From positions 2,379,501 through 2,443,500 of the forward strand of contig NZ_CP127247.1 of NCBI RefSeq assembly GCF_030285785.1: a DNA stretch of 64,000 bases, read 5' to 3'. Of the stretch, positions 16,051 to 24,071 are shown in pieces (the stretch's first letter is position 1; each line of letters opens with the position of its first letter). The notes under the pieces were generated by a model. That model saw only the letters and a list, made by a program, of their open reading frames with translations, was not told where the DNA came from and made no database searches. Source of the stretch: Parasedimentitalea psychrophila. Lineage in GTDB: Bacteria > Pseudomonadota > Alphaproteobacteria > Rhodobacterales > Rhodobacteraceae. A program made the translations under genes and the position numbers.

Positions 16051-17610
16051 ATGCAGATTTCATCCCTCCTCAGACGGGCCGCTCAAATCAACCCGGATGG
16101 CATTGCCACGATCTTTCAGGAGCGCCAGCAAAGTTGGCGCCAGATGGCGGATCGGGTGGCCCGGCTGGCGGGCGCACTGCAGCTTCTGGGCATGGGGCCC
16201 GGCGACCGGGTGGCACTGCTGTCGCTGAACTCGGATCGGTTCCTTGAGTATTTCTATGCCACCGTCTGGGGTGGTGGGGCGATGATGCCGATGAACACCC
16301 GCTGGGCGCCGGCCGAATGCGCCTACGCGTTGAACGATGCCGGTGCCGAGATCTTGCTGGTGGACGATGCCTTCAAAGACGCAGCCTTGGCGATCAAGCC
16401 GCTGGTGCCGGGGCTGAAGACAATTGTTTACTGCGGCGATGGTGACACCCCTGCGGGCATGGAAAACTACGAGGACATGCTGGCGGCGGCTGAGCCGGCG
16501 GTAGATGCCGGGCGCGGCGGCGATGATCTGGCGGGTATCTTTTATACCGGCGGCACCACAGGCTTTCCCAAGGGGGTGATGCTGTCGCATACCAATTTCT
16601 ATGTCGGTGGCGTGTCAAACGCGCATGAAATGAACATGCGCGACGGCACCGTCTATCTGCATGCCGCGCCGATGTTCCACATTGCCGATCTGATCTGGTT
16701 CACCGCCCTTACCTTTATGGCCGGCACCCATGTGGTGATCCCGACGTTCACCCCCGATGGGACGCTGGAGGCGATTGAAAAACATCGCCCTAGCCAGACC
16801 CTGCTGGTGCCGGTGATGCTGCAAATGATCCTGCGCAGTGACAAGCTGGCCAATACTGATATTTCGTCGCTGACCCAGATTGCCTATGGGGCGTCGCCGA
16901 TCACGGAATCTGTTTTGATCGAGGCGTTTGGGAAATTCCCCAATGTGGCGTTCCTGCAGGCCTTTGGCCAGACCGAGCTCAGCCCGGTGGCGACCATTCT
17001 GCAAACGGATTATCATGTGCTGGAGGGGCCAAAGGCCGGCAAGCTGCGCTCGGCTGGGCGGCCGACACGGGTCTGCGAAATCCGTATCGTGGACGAAGAC
17101 AACAATGAACTGCCGCAGGGCTCTGTGGGCCAGATTTCGGTCAAGGGGCCAATCACCATGCTGGGCTATTGGAACAATCCCGAAGTCACCGCCGAGACCA
17201 TCCGCGATGGCTGGCTGCTGACGGGCGATGCCGGCTATATGGATAGCGAAGGGTTCATCTTTTTGATGGATCGGCTGAAGGATATGATCGTCTCGGGCGG
17301 CGAAAACGTCTATTCCGCCGAGGTGGAAAATGCGCTGGGGCAGCACCCGGCAGTGGCCACCAGTGCGGTGATCGGTATCCCCAGCGATCAATGGGGCGAA
17401 AGCGTCCATGCCATTGTGATCCTGCATCCCGATGCCACGGTCACCCCGGCTGAATTGCAGGCCCATTGTCACCAGTTGATCGCCGGCTACAAATGCCCGC
17501 GAAGCGTTGAATTCCGCAGTGACCCGCTGCCGCTTTCGGGCGCCAACAAGGTGCTCAAGACCGAGTTGCGCAAACCCTATTGGCAGGGCCAGACGCGGCA
17601 GATTTCCTAA
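16051..17610 (+). CDS. Fatty-acid/acyl-CoA ligase (AMP-forming)
   Basis: An ANL-superfamily adenylating enzyme of 519 residues that activates a carboxylic acid as acyl-AMP and then acyl-CoA. The P-loop-like motif YTGGTTGFPKGV lies near residue 165, and the adenylation block GWLLTGDAGYMD with the hinge DRLKDMIVSGGENVY near residues 390-425. The C-terminal lid ends with a candidate catalytic Lys in GANKVLK. It resembles medium- or long-chain acyl-CoA synthetases (FadD-like), but the chain length cannot be inferred. It stands alone on the plus strand. Confidence 0.92.
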   Translation: MQISSLLRRAAQINPDGIATIFQERQQSWRQMADRVARLAGALQLLGMGPGDRVALLSLNSDRFLEYFYATVWGGGAMMPMNTRWAPAECAYALNDAGAEILLVDDAFKDAALAIKPLVPGLKTIVYCGDGDTPAGMENYEDMLAAAEPAVDAGRGGDDLAGIFYTGGTTGFPKGVMLSHTNFYVGGVSNAHEMNMRDGTVYLHAAPMFHIADLIWFTALTFMAGTHVVIPTFTPDGTLEAIEKHRPSQTLLVPVMLQMILRSDKLANTDISSLTQIAYGASPITESVLIEAFGKFPNVAFLQAFGQTELSPVATILQTDYHVLEGPKAGKLRSAGRPTRVCEIRIVDEDNNELPQGSVGQISVKGPITMLGYWNNPEVTAETIRDGWLLTGDAGYMDSEGFIFLMDRLKDMIVSGGENVYSAEVENALGQHPAVATSAVIGIPSDQWGESVHAIVILHPDATVTPAELQAHCHQLIAGYKCPRSVEFRSDPLPLSGANKVLKTELRKPYWQGQTRQIS

Positions 17611-17720
17611 AACGGGGCAGGGCGTTGCGCAACTGGCGCACGCCCTGCTGGCGCTGAATTAACAGTGCCGCATTAAACCCTCTCTGCCAAACGCATCGGC
17701 GCCGCAGGAAAGGGTTTCCC

Positions 17721-20006
17721 ATGAACAAAGTCATCACCGAGGGCATAGTATTGATGCCACCCGCATTCTCGGGTGGTCTGGATGTCTGGTCCAGTGGCGA
17801 CGGCACGCCGGGGTCTGATACATACGACAATGCGGTGAACGCGGGTTTTGTGCCTGCGGATGCCGATTTTGGTGGCTGCCTGGAGCTGCAAAAGACCGAG
17901 GCCACCCAAAAACTGCGCCACATGGGGCAAACCCCGCTGCTGCCGGGATGTTACCTGCAGATCAAGGCGCGCATCAAAGCGGTCAGTGGCGCGCTGCCCA
18001 GCGTGCGGATCGCCGCCTGGGCTGGCGGCTCCGGCAGCAGCCATATCAGTGGGGTGGTGGAAACCGGCCCCAGCACCACGCTCACCAACTATGGCGAGGT
18101 GGTCGAGATCAGTGCCATTGTCGGCACCGGCGCCCGCGGCGGCGTCGATATGGCCTGGGGGCGCAATGCCAGTTACGGCCATATGGGGCTGGACCTGACC
18201 GGCGCCAGCGGCGGCGTGCTGCGGATTGATGATATCGAAATCACCGACATCACCAGCGCCTATCTGCGCGATATGCTCAGCCTGGTGGATGTCACCGATT
18301 TTGGCGCTGTTGGCGATGGAGTGAGCAATGATGCCCCAGCCTTTGAGGCGGCAGATGATGCCGCCGATGGTCGCCGTATTCTGGTGCCTGCCGGGGTGTT
18401 TCAGCTGGATGACACGGTGTCGCTGAACCACCGCGTGGTGTTTGAGGGCACCGTCACCATGGCCTCCGACAAGATGCTGTTGCTGACCAGGGATTTTGAC
18501 TTTCCCACCTATGCAGCGGCCTTTGGCAACGAGGAGCTGGGGTTTAAAAAAGCGTTTCAGGCGCTGCTCAACAACGCGGACCATGAATCGCTGGATCTGG
18601 GAGGCCGCAAGGTCAGCCTCAGCGCGCCGATAGATATGCAGGCGGCAGTGCCCAACAAGACCAGTTACGCCACCCGCCGGGTGATCCGAAATGGCCAGAT
18701 CGAGGCGCAGTCGGGGGCGGCCTGGGACAGCGTGACGGTGACCTCTCAGGCCACCTATGACCCCAATGACTCGCGCACGCTGTCATTGGTGGCGGACATC
18801 GCCAATGTCCCGGTAGGGGCCCTGGTCGAGGGCGCCGGGGTCGGCCGCGAGATCTATGTGAAATCAAAGAACACCGGCGCCGGTGAACTGACCCTGAATG
18901 CGCCGCTCTATGATGCGGCGGGCACACAGGTGTTCACCTTCAGGGATTTCAAATACATGCTGGATTTCAGCGGCTTCAGCGCGCTCAGCAAATTTGGCCT
19001 TACTGAGGTCGAACTGCAGTGCAACAGCCATTGCAGCGCCATTCGCCTGTCGCCGGCCGGGTCGGTGTTCAGCCTGGATCACTGCTTTATCTCCCGCCCC
19101 AAGGATCGCGGCATTTCATCGATTGGCACCGGCTGTCAGGGCATATTGGTCGACCATTGCCAGTTCCTGTCATCCGAGGAAGCCGAAGATGTCCCGGACC
19201 GCAGCTCGGTGGCGCTGAACGTCAACGCCAATGACGCCAAGCTGCGCAACAACCGGGTCACCAAGTTTCGCCATTTTGCCTTGCTGGCCGGGGGCAATAA
19301 TACGGTGGCCGGCAATCACTTCTTTCAGGGAGATTCAGTTGCGGGTGGTGTGCGCACAGCGGGTCTGATCCTGGCCAGCACCTATTGTTCCACCACGGTG
19401 TCGGACAATTATATCGACAATTGCTTTATTGAATGGACCAACGAGCAGGATCCAACCCCGGATTTCACCTCCGGGTTTTCGTTCAGCTCACTGTCGATCT
19501 CGGACAATGTGTTCCTGTCGGGGGATGTGGCGCCTTGGTTCAGCTATATCGTGGTCAAGCCGCATGGCAGCGGCCATTTCCTGAACGGAGTCTCGGTGGG
19601 TGGCAATAAATTCCGCTCGATCAACGGCAACATCGACCGGGCTGAGCGGGTGGACACCAGCTTCTCCGGGCTTGATTTCAGCCGCTCGAAAAACGTGTTC
19701 TTCGCGGGCAATAGCTTCCACAACGTCGATGCCCTGGTGGCCAACCCAGCGCGGATCCGCCATGTGCAATCCTCGGCGGCCAAGACATGGACCGTTGATC
19801 CGGTGGATGCGCTGCCCTTTGGCGGCCGCTCGCGCGGGGTGGACAGTGTCATCGCGCTGGGACCGATCACCACCAGCGGCGGCTCAACCCGCCATGCCAT
19901 GCCTTACGCCAATCTGGAACAGGGCAGCAATAAGGATCAGGTTGATCTGGTCTGGGAGGAATCGGTGAAGGGTGAGGTGCAACTGACCCTGCGGATGGAT
20001 AAATGA
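17721..20006 (+). CDS. Right-handed beta-helix (pectate-lyase-3-like) protein
   Basis: A 761-residue protein with an N-terminal carbohydrate-binding-like beta domain (residues 1-185). It is followed by the signature VTDFGAVGDGVSNDAPAFEA (near 191-210), which opens pectate_lyase_3/GH28-type parallel beta-helices, and then repeated short strands with N/G-rich turns (GNNTVAGNHF, VSDNYIDNCF). No signal peptide is visible, so secretion, if any, is by another route. It may act on or bind surface polysaccharide. The gene converges with the HugZ-like gene with no space between their ends. Confidence 0.8.
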   Translation: MNKVITEGIVLMPPAFSGGLDVWSSGDGTPGSDTYDNAVNAGFVPADADFGGCLELQKTEATQKLRHMGQTPLLPGCYLQIKARIKAVSGALPSVRIAAWAGGSGSSHISGVVETGPSTTLTNYGEVVEISAIVGTGARGGVDMAWGRNASYGHMGLDLTGASGGVLRIDDIEITDITSAYLRDMLSLVDVTDFGAVGDGVSNDAPAFEAADDAADGRRILVPAGVFQLDDTVSLNHRVVFEGTVTMASDKMLLLTRDFDFPTYAAAFGNEELGFKKAFQALLNNADHESLDLGGRKVSLSAPIDMQAAVPNKTSYATRRVIRNGQIEAQSGAAWDSVTVTSQATYDPNDSRTLSLVADIANVPVGALVEGAGVGREIYVKSKNTGAGELTLNAPLYDAAGTQVFTFRDFKYMLDFSGFSALSKFGLTEVELQCNSHCSAIRLSPAGSVFSLDHCFISRPKDRGISSIGTGCQGILVDHCQFLSSEEAEDVPDRSSVALNVNANDAKLRNNRVTKFRHFALLAGGNNTVAGNHFFQGDSVAGGVRTAGLILASTYCSTTVSDNYIDNCFIEWTNEQDPTPDFTSGFSFSSLSISDNVFLSGDVAPWFSYIVVKPHGSGHFLNGVSVGGNKFRSINGNIDRAERVDTSFSGLDFSRSKNVFFAGNSFHNVDALVANPARIRHVQSSAAKTWTVDPVDALPFGGRSRGVDSVIALGPITTSGGSTRHAMPYANLEQGSNKDQVDLVWEESVKGEVQLTLRMDK

Positions 20007-20489
20007 TCAGCCTTGGTTCAGGTCTTGCGGCGTCAGATGAAAGGCCTTGCCGAAGCCGCCGTTCAGATGGGCCTCGCGGATATCAAAGCGGACAAAGGCA
20101 AAATCGGCGAAGCCGATGTATAATTTGGCCTTGGGATGGTCGCGCAGGTAATGCGCGGCCAACGCGCCGTAGCCGTCATCCGCGTGACGCAGGAACGAGG
20201 CCCGGCAGATCAGGCTAAGACGCGGATGGGTCAGCGGGTCGCCCTTGACGCCGGGCTCCCCCACCAGCAGCGAACAGAGCGGATTGGCCTGCAAGGCACC
20301 GCTGTGCATCGACAGCGATGACACCAGGCTCAGCGGGCGGCCCTCGGGATCAACCCCAAAACCCACCCGTGTCACCAGTGGTGCGCCGCTGTCCAGCACC
20401 ACCGCAAGTGCTGCAAATCGGGCCTTACTCATCAGGCTCTGCGCCAGAGCACGGGCCTGGTCGTCGGTGGGGCGGATTGGGCTGGTCAT
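20007..20489 (-). CDS. HugZ-like pyridoxamine-phosphate-oxidase-fold protein
   Basis: 160 residues of the split-barrel FMN-binding fold. The N-terminal RALAQSLMSKARFAALAVV and the LVTRVGFGVDPEGRPLSLVS strand match the HugZ/pyridoxamine 5'-phosphate oxidase-like family, and SLSMHSGALQANPLCSLLVG gives the usual flavin-phosphate region. The C-terminal haem-binding DUF2470 part of full-length HugZ is missing. ATG 20489 is chosen by homology. Haem-related redox chemistry is known for the family, but the exact role here is not established. Confidence 0.82.
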   Translation of the reverse strand: MTSPIRPTDDQARALAQSLMSKARFAALAVVLDSGAPLVTRVGFGVDPEGRPLSLVSSLSMHSGALQANPLCSLLVGEPGVKGDPLTHPRLSLICRASFLRHADDGYGALAAHYLRDHPKAKLYIGFADFAFVRFDIREAHLNGGFGKAFHLTPQDLNQG

Positions 20490-20514
20490 TGTGTCTTGGG
20501 TCCTCGTCGATGCT

Positions 20515-21180
20515 CTAGAACCTGTGCCACACTCCGACTTTGAGGCCAAGACTGCGTTGCGGGGCCACCCGATGCTCGAGGCCAATTAGCAGCTGAACCT
20601 GCTGTGGCAGCGGGATCTGCAGCGAAGGCGTGATGCTGTAGAACAGGCGCTGACCTGAGATCTTGGCGGTTTCAATCTGCAGCATCGGTCGCAGGCGTCT
20701 CTGCTCCGTCAGGCCTATGGTGGCGTCCAGTTTGAGGATCGGATCCGGGCTGGTTCCGCGCATTTCATAAGCGCCGTCGACCGCCAGCCAGCCCGGCCCC
20801 CAGGCGCTGTCAAAACCCCGGCCATAGGACAGTGTCAGCCGCTGCATCGGCCTCCATCGGTTCTGCGAATGGGCTCCGCCTAGGGCCAGTTCCGTTGCCA
20901 GATGGTGGCCAGAGGGCAGGAGTTCGAGCGGTATGCGGGCAAAGACCAGCGCATGCCCGGACAAATTATCGGTGTCATTCAGGTCGATGCCAAGTGTCAG
21001 CCCAGCAGACAGGCCAAAATCTCCATAAAATCCAAGTTCCGACGACCAGGCGCCAAAGCTGTGGCGCAAAGTGGCACTGGCCGCAGCAAAGCCGCTGCCC
21101 TGATCACGCATCCAGGCGCCGGCCCGGGCCGCGGTCGGGCCCAGAACCAAGAGCCAGATAAGGATAAAACCACGCAACAT
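20515..21180 (-). CDS. Predicted outer-membrane beta-barrel protein
   Basis: A 221-residue protein with a signal peptide (MLRGFILIWLLVLGPTAARA, then GAW). Alternating hydrophobic/polar strands and short turns follow, ending in VGVWHRF with a terminal Phe, a typical BAM recognition end. The start is ATG 21180 rather than the longer open frame because the signal peptide begins there. Function is unknown; proteins of this pattern are often annotated as hypothetical membrane or porin-like. It lies 26 bp downstream of the HugZ-like gene start, on the same strand. Confidence 0.7.
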   Translation of the reverse strand: MLRGFILIWLLVLGPTAARAGAWMRDQGSGFAAASATLRHSFGAWSSELGFYGDFGLSAGLTLGIDLNDTDNLSGHALVFARIPLELLPSGHHLATELALGGAHSQNRWRPMQRLTLSYGRGFDSAWGPGWLAVDGAYEMRGTSPDPILKLDATIGLTEQRRLRPMLQIETAKISGQRLFYSITPSLQIPLPQQVQLLIGLEHRVAPQRSLGLKVGVWHRF

Positions 21181-21344
21181 GACAAATAATCCCAGCGTCC
21201 ATTGGGTGATACGCGCGGTTAACAAAAGGTTACTTTGTCGGAGCCGCGTGGCCAGTCGCCAGGGATTTAACGCACAGATTGCTGAAAACACTTCTGTTTG
21301 CGATGAAAACCCGGCTAGGCTGAAGATCTTCAACGGAGGAGCCA

Positions 21345-21665
21345 ATGCCAACAATAGCCAAAACCGCTGATATCCAGACTGTCATCACGACGTTTGAAAT
21401 GACCCCAGGCACCTGCCAGGACCTGCTGGACGCCCTGACCGCAGCCTATTCCGAGTTTATCTCGTTGCAACCGGGGTTCATCGCAGCGGGCCTGCATGTC
21501 AATGACGCACAGACCCGGATTGCCAATTATTCCCAATGGCAAAGACGCGAGGATTTTCTGGCCATGCTCCGCACCCCGGAAATGCGCCAGCGAAACCGCA
21601 AGCTTAACGGGCTGTGCCGCAGTTTTGAGCCGGTGATGTATGATGTCGCCGACACCTTCGGGTAA
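21345..21665 (+). CDS. Antibiotic-biosynthesis-monooxygenase-fold protein
   Basis: A 106-residue ABM-domain (dimeric alpha/beta barrel) protein. The segment VITTFEMTPGTCQDLLDALT, the later FIAAGLHVNDAQTRIANYSQW and the block RREDFLAMLRTPEM follow the family pattern, in which the Trp in the NYSQW position is conserved. These small proteins include quinone or haem-degrading monooxygenases, but many have unknown substrates. GGAGGAGCC precedes ATG 21345. It is divergent from the outer-membrane gene. Confidence 0.85.
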   Translation: MPTIAKTADIQTVITTFEMTPGTCQDLLDALTAAYSEFISLQPGFIAAGLHVNDAQTRIANYSQWQRREDFLAMLRTPEMRQRNRKLNGLCRSFEPVMYDVADTFG

Positions 21666-21871
21666 CGGCGGCGCGTTTCGATGCCTCTCCTGCGGGGCTT
21701 CATCTGGCCAAAAATATCCCGGGGGTGAATTGGCCGCAGGCCAAAAGGGGGCTGGCCCCCATGCTGCCTTGCAGCCAGGCCCTGAAACCGCCTCTGAAAC
21801 CGCCTCTGAATTCGCCTTGGATACCGGTGTGAGCCGCAATAAAACCTGACTGGCGACTGGGTTATTTGCTT

Positions 21872-21915
21872 GGATGCGCTATCTGTCAGAGGCTCGGATG
21901 CGCTATCTGTCAGAG
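21872..21915. repeat. Tandem 20-mer repeat (period 24)
   Basis: GGATGCGCTATCTGTCAGAG occurs twice, 4 bp apart. It lies about 70 bp upstream of the Fnr box of the stress-protein gene. It may be a duplicated regulatory site or chance duplication. Confidence 0.7.
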
Positions 21916-21986
21916 GACAGGTCTCTGGCGGTGTTATGGGGCGGTGTGCCTGCTGCTAAATGCTTGGCCTGGCTCAAATAACCGGG

Positions 21987-22000
21987 TTGACTTGGATCAA
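21987..22000 (+). promoter_or_regulatory. FnrL/Anr-type box upstream of the universal stress gene
   Basis: TTGACTTGGATCAA fits TTGAY-N4-ATCAA. It is centred about 63 bp from the ATG of the universal stress protein, compatible with activation at about -41.5 of a promoter in the short leader. Confidence 0.72.
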
Positions 22001-22056
22001 GGAAACAGTCGGCATTTCGGCGCAGTCTGTGAGGAGAAAACACAAGGAGACCTTTG

Positions 22057-22464
22057 ATGTATCACAAAATTCTGGTGCCCATTTCCTTTGATCCCGATCG
22101 CGATATCACCGGCGCCTTGAAACTGGCCAAGACCCTGTGCACCTCCGGTGGCGCGGTCACCCTGTTGCATGTGGTTGAGCACATACCGGCCTATGCCATT
22201 TCTTATATGCCGCTTGATTATCTGGCCCAGGCCCGCTTAGCGCTGCAGACCGAGCTGGACAGCCTGGCCGCCACTCTGCCGCATGCTATCGGTGTGGTGA
22301 TCGAGGGCCATTCGGGACGCTCCATTCTGGATTGGGCTGAAACCAACAATCCGGATCTGATTATCATTGCCTCGCATCGTCCGGGAATGCAGGATCTGCT
22401 GCTGGGCTCCACCGCCTCGCAAGTGGTCCGCCACGCGGCCTGCGCTGTGCATGTCTTGCGCTAA
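22057..22464 (+). CDS. Universal stress protein (UspA family)
   Basis: A 135-residue single-domain USP. The opening YHKILVPISFD strand and the C-terminal GSTASQVVRHAACAVHVLR block match the ATP-binding-type signature (G-2x-G-9x-G/S). Members help survival in growth arrest or oxygen limitation. ATG 22057 is preferred over TTG 22054 because AAGGAGA is correctly spaced. An Fnr-type box upstream suggests induction at low oxygen, a pattern known for USPs in alphaproteobacteria. It appears monocistronic. Confidence 0.93.
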   Translation: MYHKILVPISFDPDRDITGALKLAKTLCTSGGAVTLLHVVEHIPAYAISYMPLDYLAQARLALQTELDSLAATLPHAIGVVIEGHSGRSILDWAETNNPDLIIIASHRPGMQDLLLGSTASQVVRHAACAVHVLR

Positions 22465-22613
22465 ATCGTGGCTGTTGAAATTTCAGCCCGCGCTTACATG
22501 ATCCTGCCATAAGCGAGGATCATTCGGGTCCGCACAAAATATCAAGCGCCAGCTGCTTCTGAGCGGTTGGCGCTTGGCGTTGGCATCGGTTCGTGCACCG
22601 GTTCGTGCTCCGG

Positions 22614-23084
22614 TTAGTGCAGGGTGCAGAATGAGCCGTGCTTTGCCCCCTGCATCAGTTGGTCGAAATGCCGACCCTGCATTTCGACCAGTGTTTGGTG
22701 GTCGCCAGCCTCAAACCAGACCTTGTCGAGGCCCGACAGGCTGTTGTCGACGATGGTGGGGACGTCATAGGCCGCGCCGACGGGCGGCGCGGCGCCTAGG
22801 TTGCAGTCGTCAAATAGCATCTGGATCTCGGTTTCGGCGGCCAGCCCCAGGCGGCGATCCAGCATGGCTTGCAATTGGCTCAGATCCACATGGTGGTTCG
22901 AGGGCACAACGGCCAGAATTGGACCTTCTTCCATATGGATCAGGACCGATTTGGCCAGATGGTCGCCGGGCACATGCGCCGCTTCGGCGCAGCCACTGGC
23001 GGTGGCGGCATAGGGGTGGGCGATCATGTCAAACGGCAGACCCTGGGCCTCGAGGTGATGTTTCAGGCGTGCGGCAATGGTCAT
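22614..23084 (-). CDS. YbaK/EbsC-type aminoacyl-tRNA deacylase
   Basis: A 156-residue YbaK/prolyl-tRNA-editing-domain protein that likely hydrolyses mischarged aminoacyl-tRNA in trans. Visible blocks are the N-terminal helix, the strand MIAHPYAATASGCAEAAHVP, the AKSVLIHMEEGPILAVVPSN core with the conserved Lys, and PPVGAAYDVPTIVDN. ATG 23084 has GGAGAAGCC upstream. The subfamily (Cys-tRNA-Pro or Ala-tRNA-Pro editing) cannot be decided from sequence alone. Confidence 0.87.
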   Translation of the reverse strand: MTIAARLKHHLEAQGLPFDMIAHPYAATASGCAEAAHVPGDHLAKSVLIHMEEGPILAVVPSNHHVDLSQLQAMLDRRLGLAAETEIQMLFDDCNLGAAPPVGAAYDVPTIVDNSLSGLDKVWFEAGDHQTLVEMQGRHFDQLMQGAKHGSFCTLH

Positions 23085-23221
23085 TGGCTTCTCCGTCGGG
23101 ATGACGGGTGCCCCATGGCCGCACGGCTCATAAATCAGCGGCGCGGCCTGGGCGCCCTGAGGTTTCGAGTGGGGCTCCACTGTGCCCCTGTTGCCCGGTA
23201 AGGGCAAGCCCTGCGGCCGGA

Positions 23222-23845
23222 TTAGAGTGACAGCTTGGTGGATTTGGCAAACACCAGCGCCAGGCGGATCAACCGGTTCGGCAGCATCAGCAGCGCCGAG
23301 CGCAGCAGGACCTTGTTGGAATTGATGGCATCGGCAATGCGAACATAGTGCGACTGGGTGTGCGAGGGCGCCCGCAGCAACATGGTCTGTGCCTGTTCCA
23401 TCGCCCGTTCGGTGCGGGCCCGCGCGGCGGGAATTGCCTCGGGTTTGATGGCGACGTAGCTCTGCAGCATCCGGCGCTTCTTGGGCTTGGTCCGGTCGCG
23501 GTGCTGCGCGATGATCTGGTCCAGCTCCTGCTCGACGTGGCGCAATGCATCCTGCGCGTGGGAGTAGCTGAGGCGGCCGTTCAACTGGCTGACCGCAAAG
23601 CGGTAGGTCTTGCGATAGCAGTCCCAGCGATAGATCTTTTTCTCTCTGCGGCAGCGGCCGAAATCATTGGTCAGAATATTGACAATGAGCCGCGTGGTTC
23701 TGTTTTGCAGGCCGGTGCCCTCGTCGCCGCGTCCACCTTCACTGCCACCTTCACTGCCACCTTCGCCACCGCCGTATTCGGAGGCGGTCAGCGGCAAAGC
23801 AAGAAAGGGAATAATCAGAATGACACTTAAAAAATGCTTTAACAT
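23222..23845 (-). CDS. Secreted hypothetical protein with Gly/Ser/Glu-rich N-terminus
   Basis: 207 residues with a signal peptide (MLKHFLSVILIIPFLALPLTA) followed by GGG/EGG-rich low complexity, then a helical domain with conserved Cys pair (FGRCRREKKIYRWDCYRKTY). The start has AAAGGAGCC upstream. Predicted periplasmic; no family recognised. The Cys spacing suggests a disulfide. It is probably transcribed alone, convergent with nothing close. Confidence 0.7.
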   Translation of the reverse strand: MLKHFLSVILIIPFLALPLTASEYGGGEGGSEGGSEGGRGDEGTGLQNRTTRLIVNILTNDFGRCRREKKIYRWDCYRKTYRFAVSQLNGRLSYSHAQDALRHVEQELDQIIAQHRDRTKPKKRRMLQSYVAIKPEAIPAARARTERAMEQAQTMLLRAPSHTQSHYVRIADAINSNKVLLRSALLMLPNRLIRLALVFAKSTKLSL

Positions 23846-23984
23846 TACAATGGCTCCTTTGCAGTGAGCCTAGCATGGTTTGCCAGCCTGGCCCGCAGTT
23901 TTGCGATGGTTGGTGCTATTTGTGCCCCTTGGCGGGCGAGGCTGATCCGGCGGCGGCGGCGGAGGGCGGGAGTAATCCACCAAT

Positions 23985-24057
23985 GCCCGTGCAAAGCACG
24001 GGCCGCGCCTGACCTTCCCCCCGGGAAGGCGCTTTGCGCCCACCCAAGGTCAGGCGC
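23985..24057. repeat. Palindromic intergenic hairpins (REP-like)
   Basis: A CCCGTGC-AAA-GCACGGG hairpin is followed by a 12-bp inverted repeat GCGCCTGACCTT/AAGGTCAGGCGC (24005-24016 and 24046-24057) that encloses a further short stem. It lies just past the uvrB stop on the minus strand and may terminate or stabilise uvrB mRNA. Sequences of this form often recur between genes in alphaproteobacterial genomes. Confidence 0.7.
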
Positions 24058-24071
24058 TGCCCTATTTTACA

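Larger units (their letters stand above)
21666..22056. other. Intergenic region with repeats and an Fnr-type box
   Basis: It contains palindromic REP-like sequence (TTGGCC-GCA-GGCCAA and GGGGGC-TG-GCCCCC, about 21730-21760), which could end transcription of the preceding gene. Two copies of the 20-mer GGATGCGCTATCTGTCAGAG occur in tandem at 21872-21891 and 21896-21915. An Fnr box is at 21987. No gene is seen. Confidence 0.6.
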
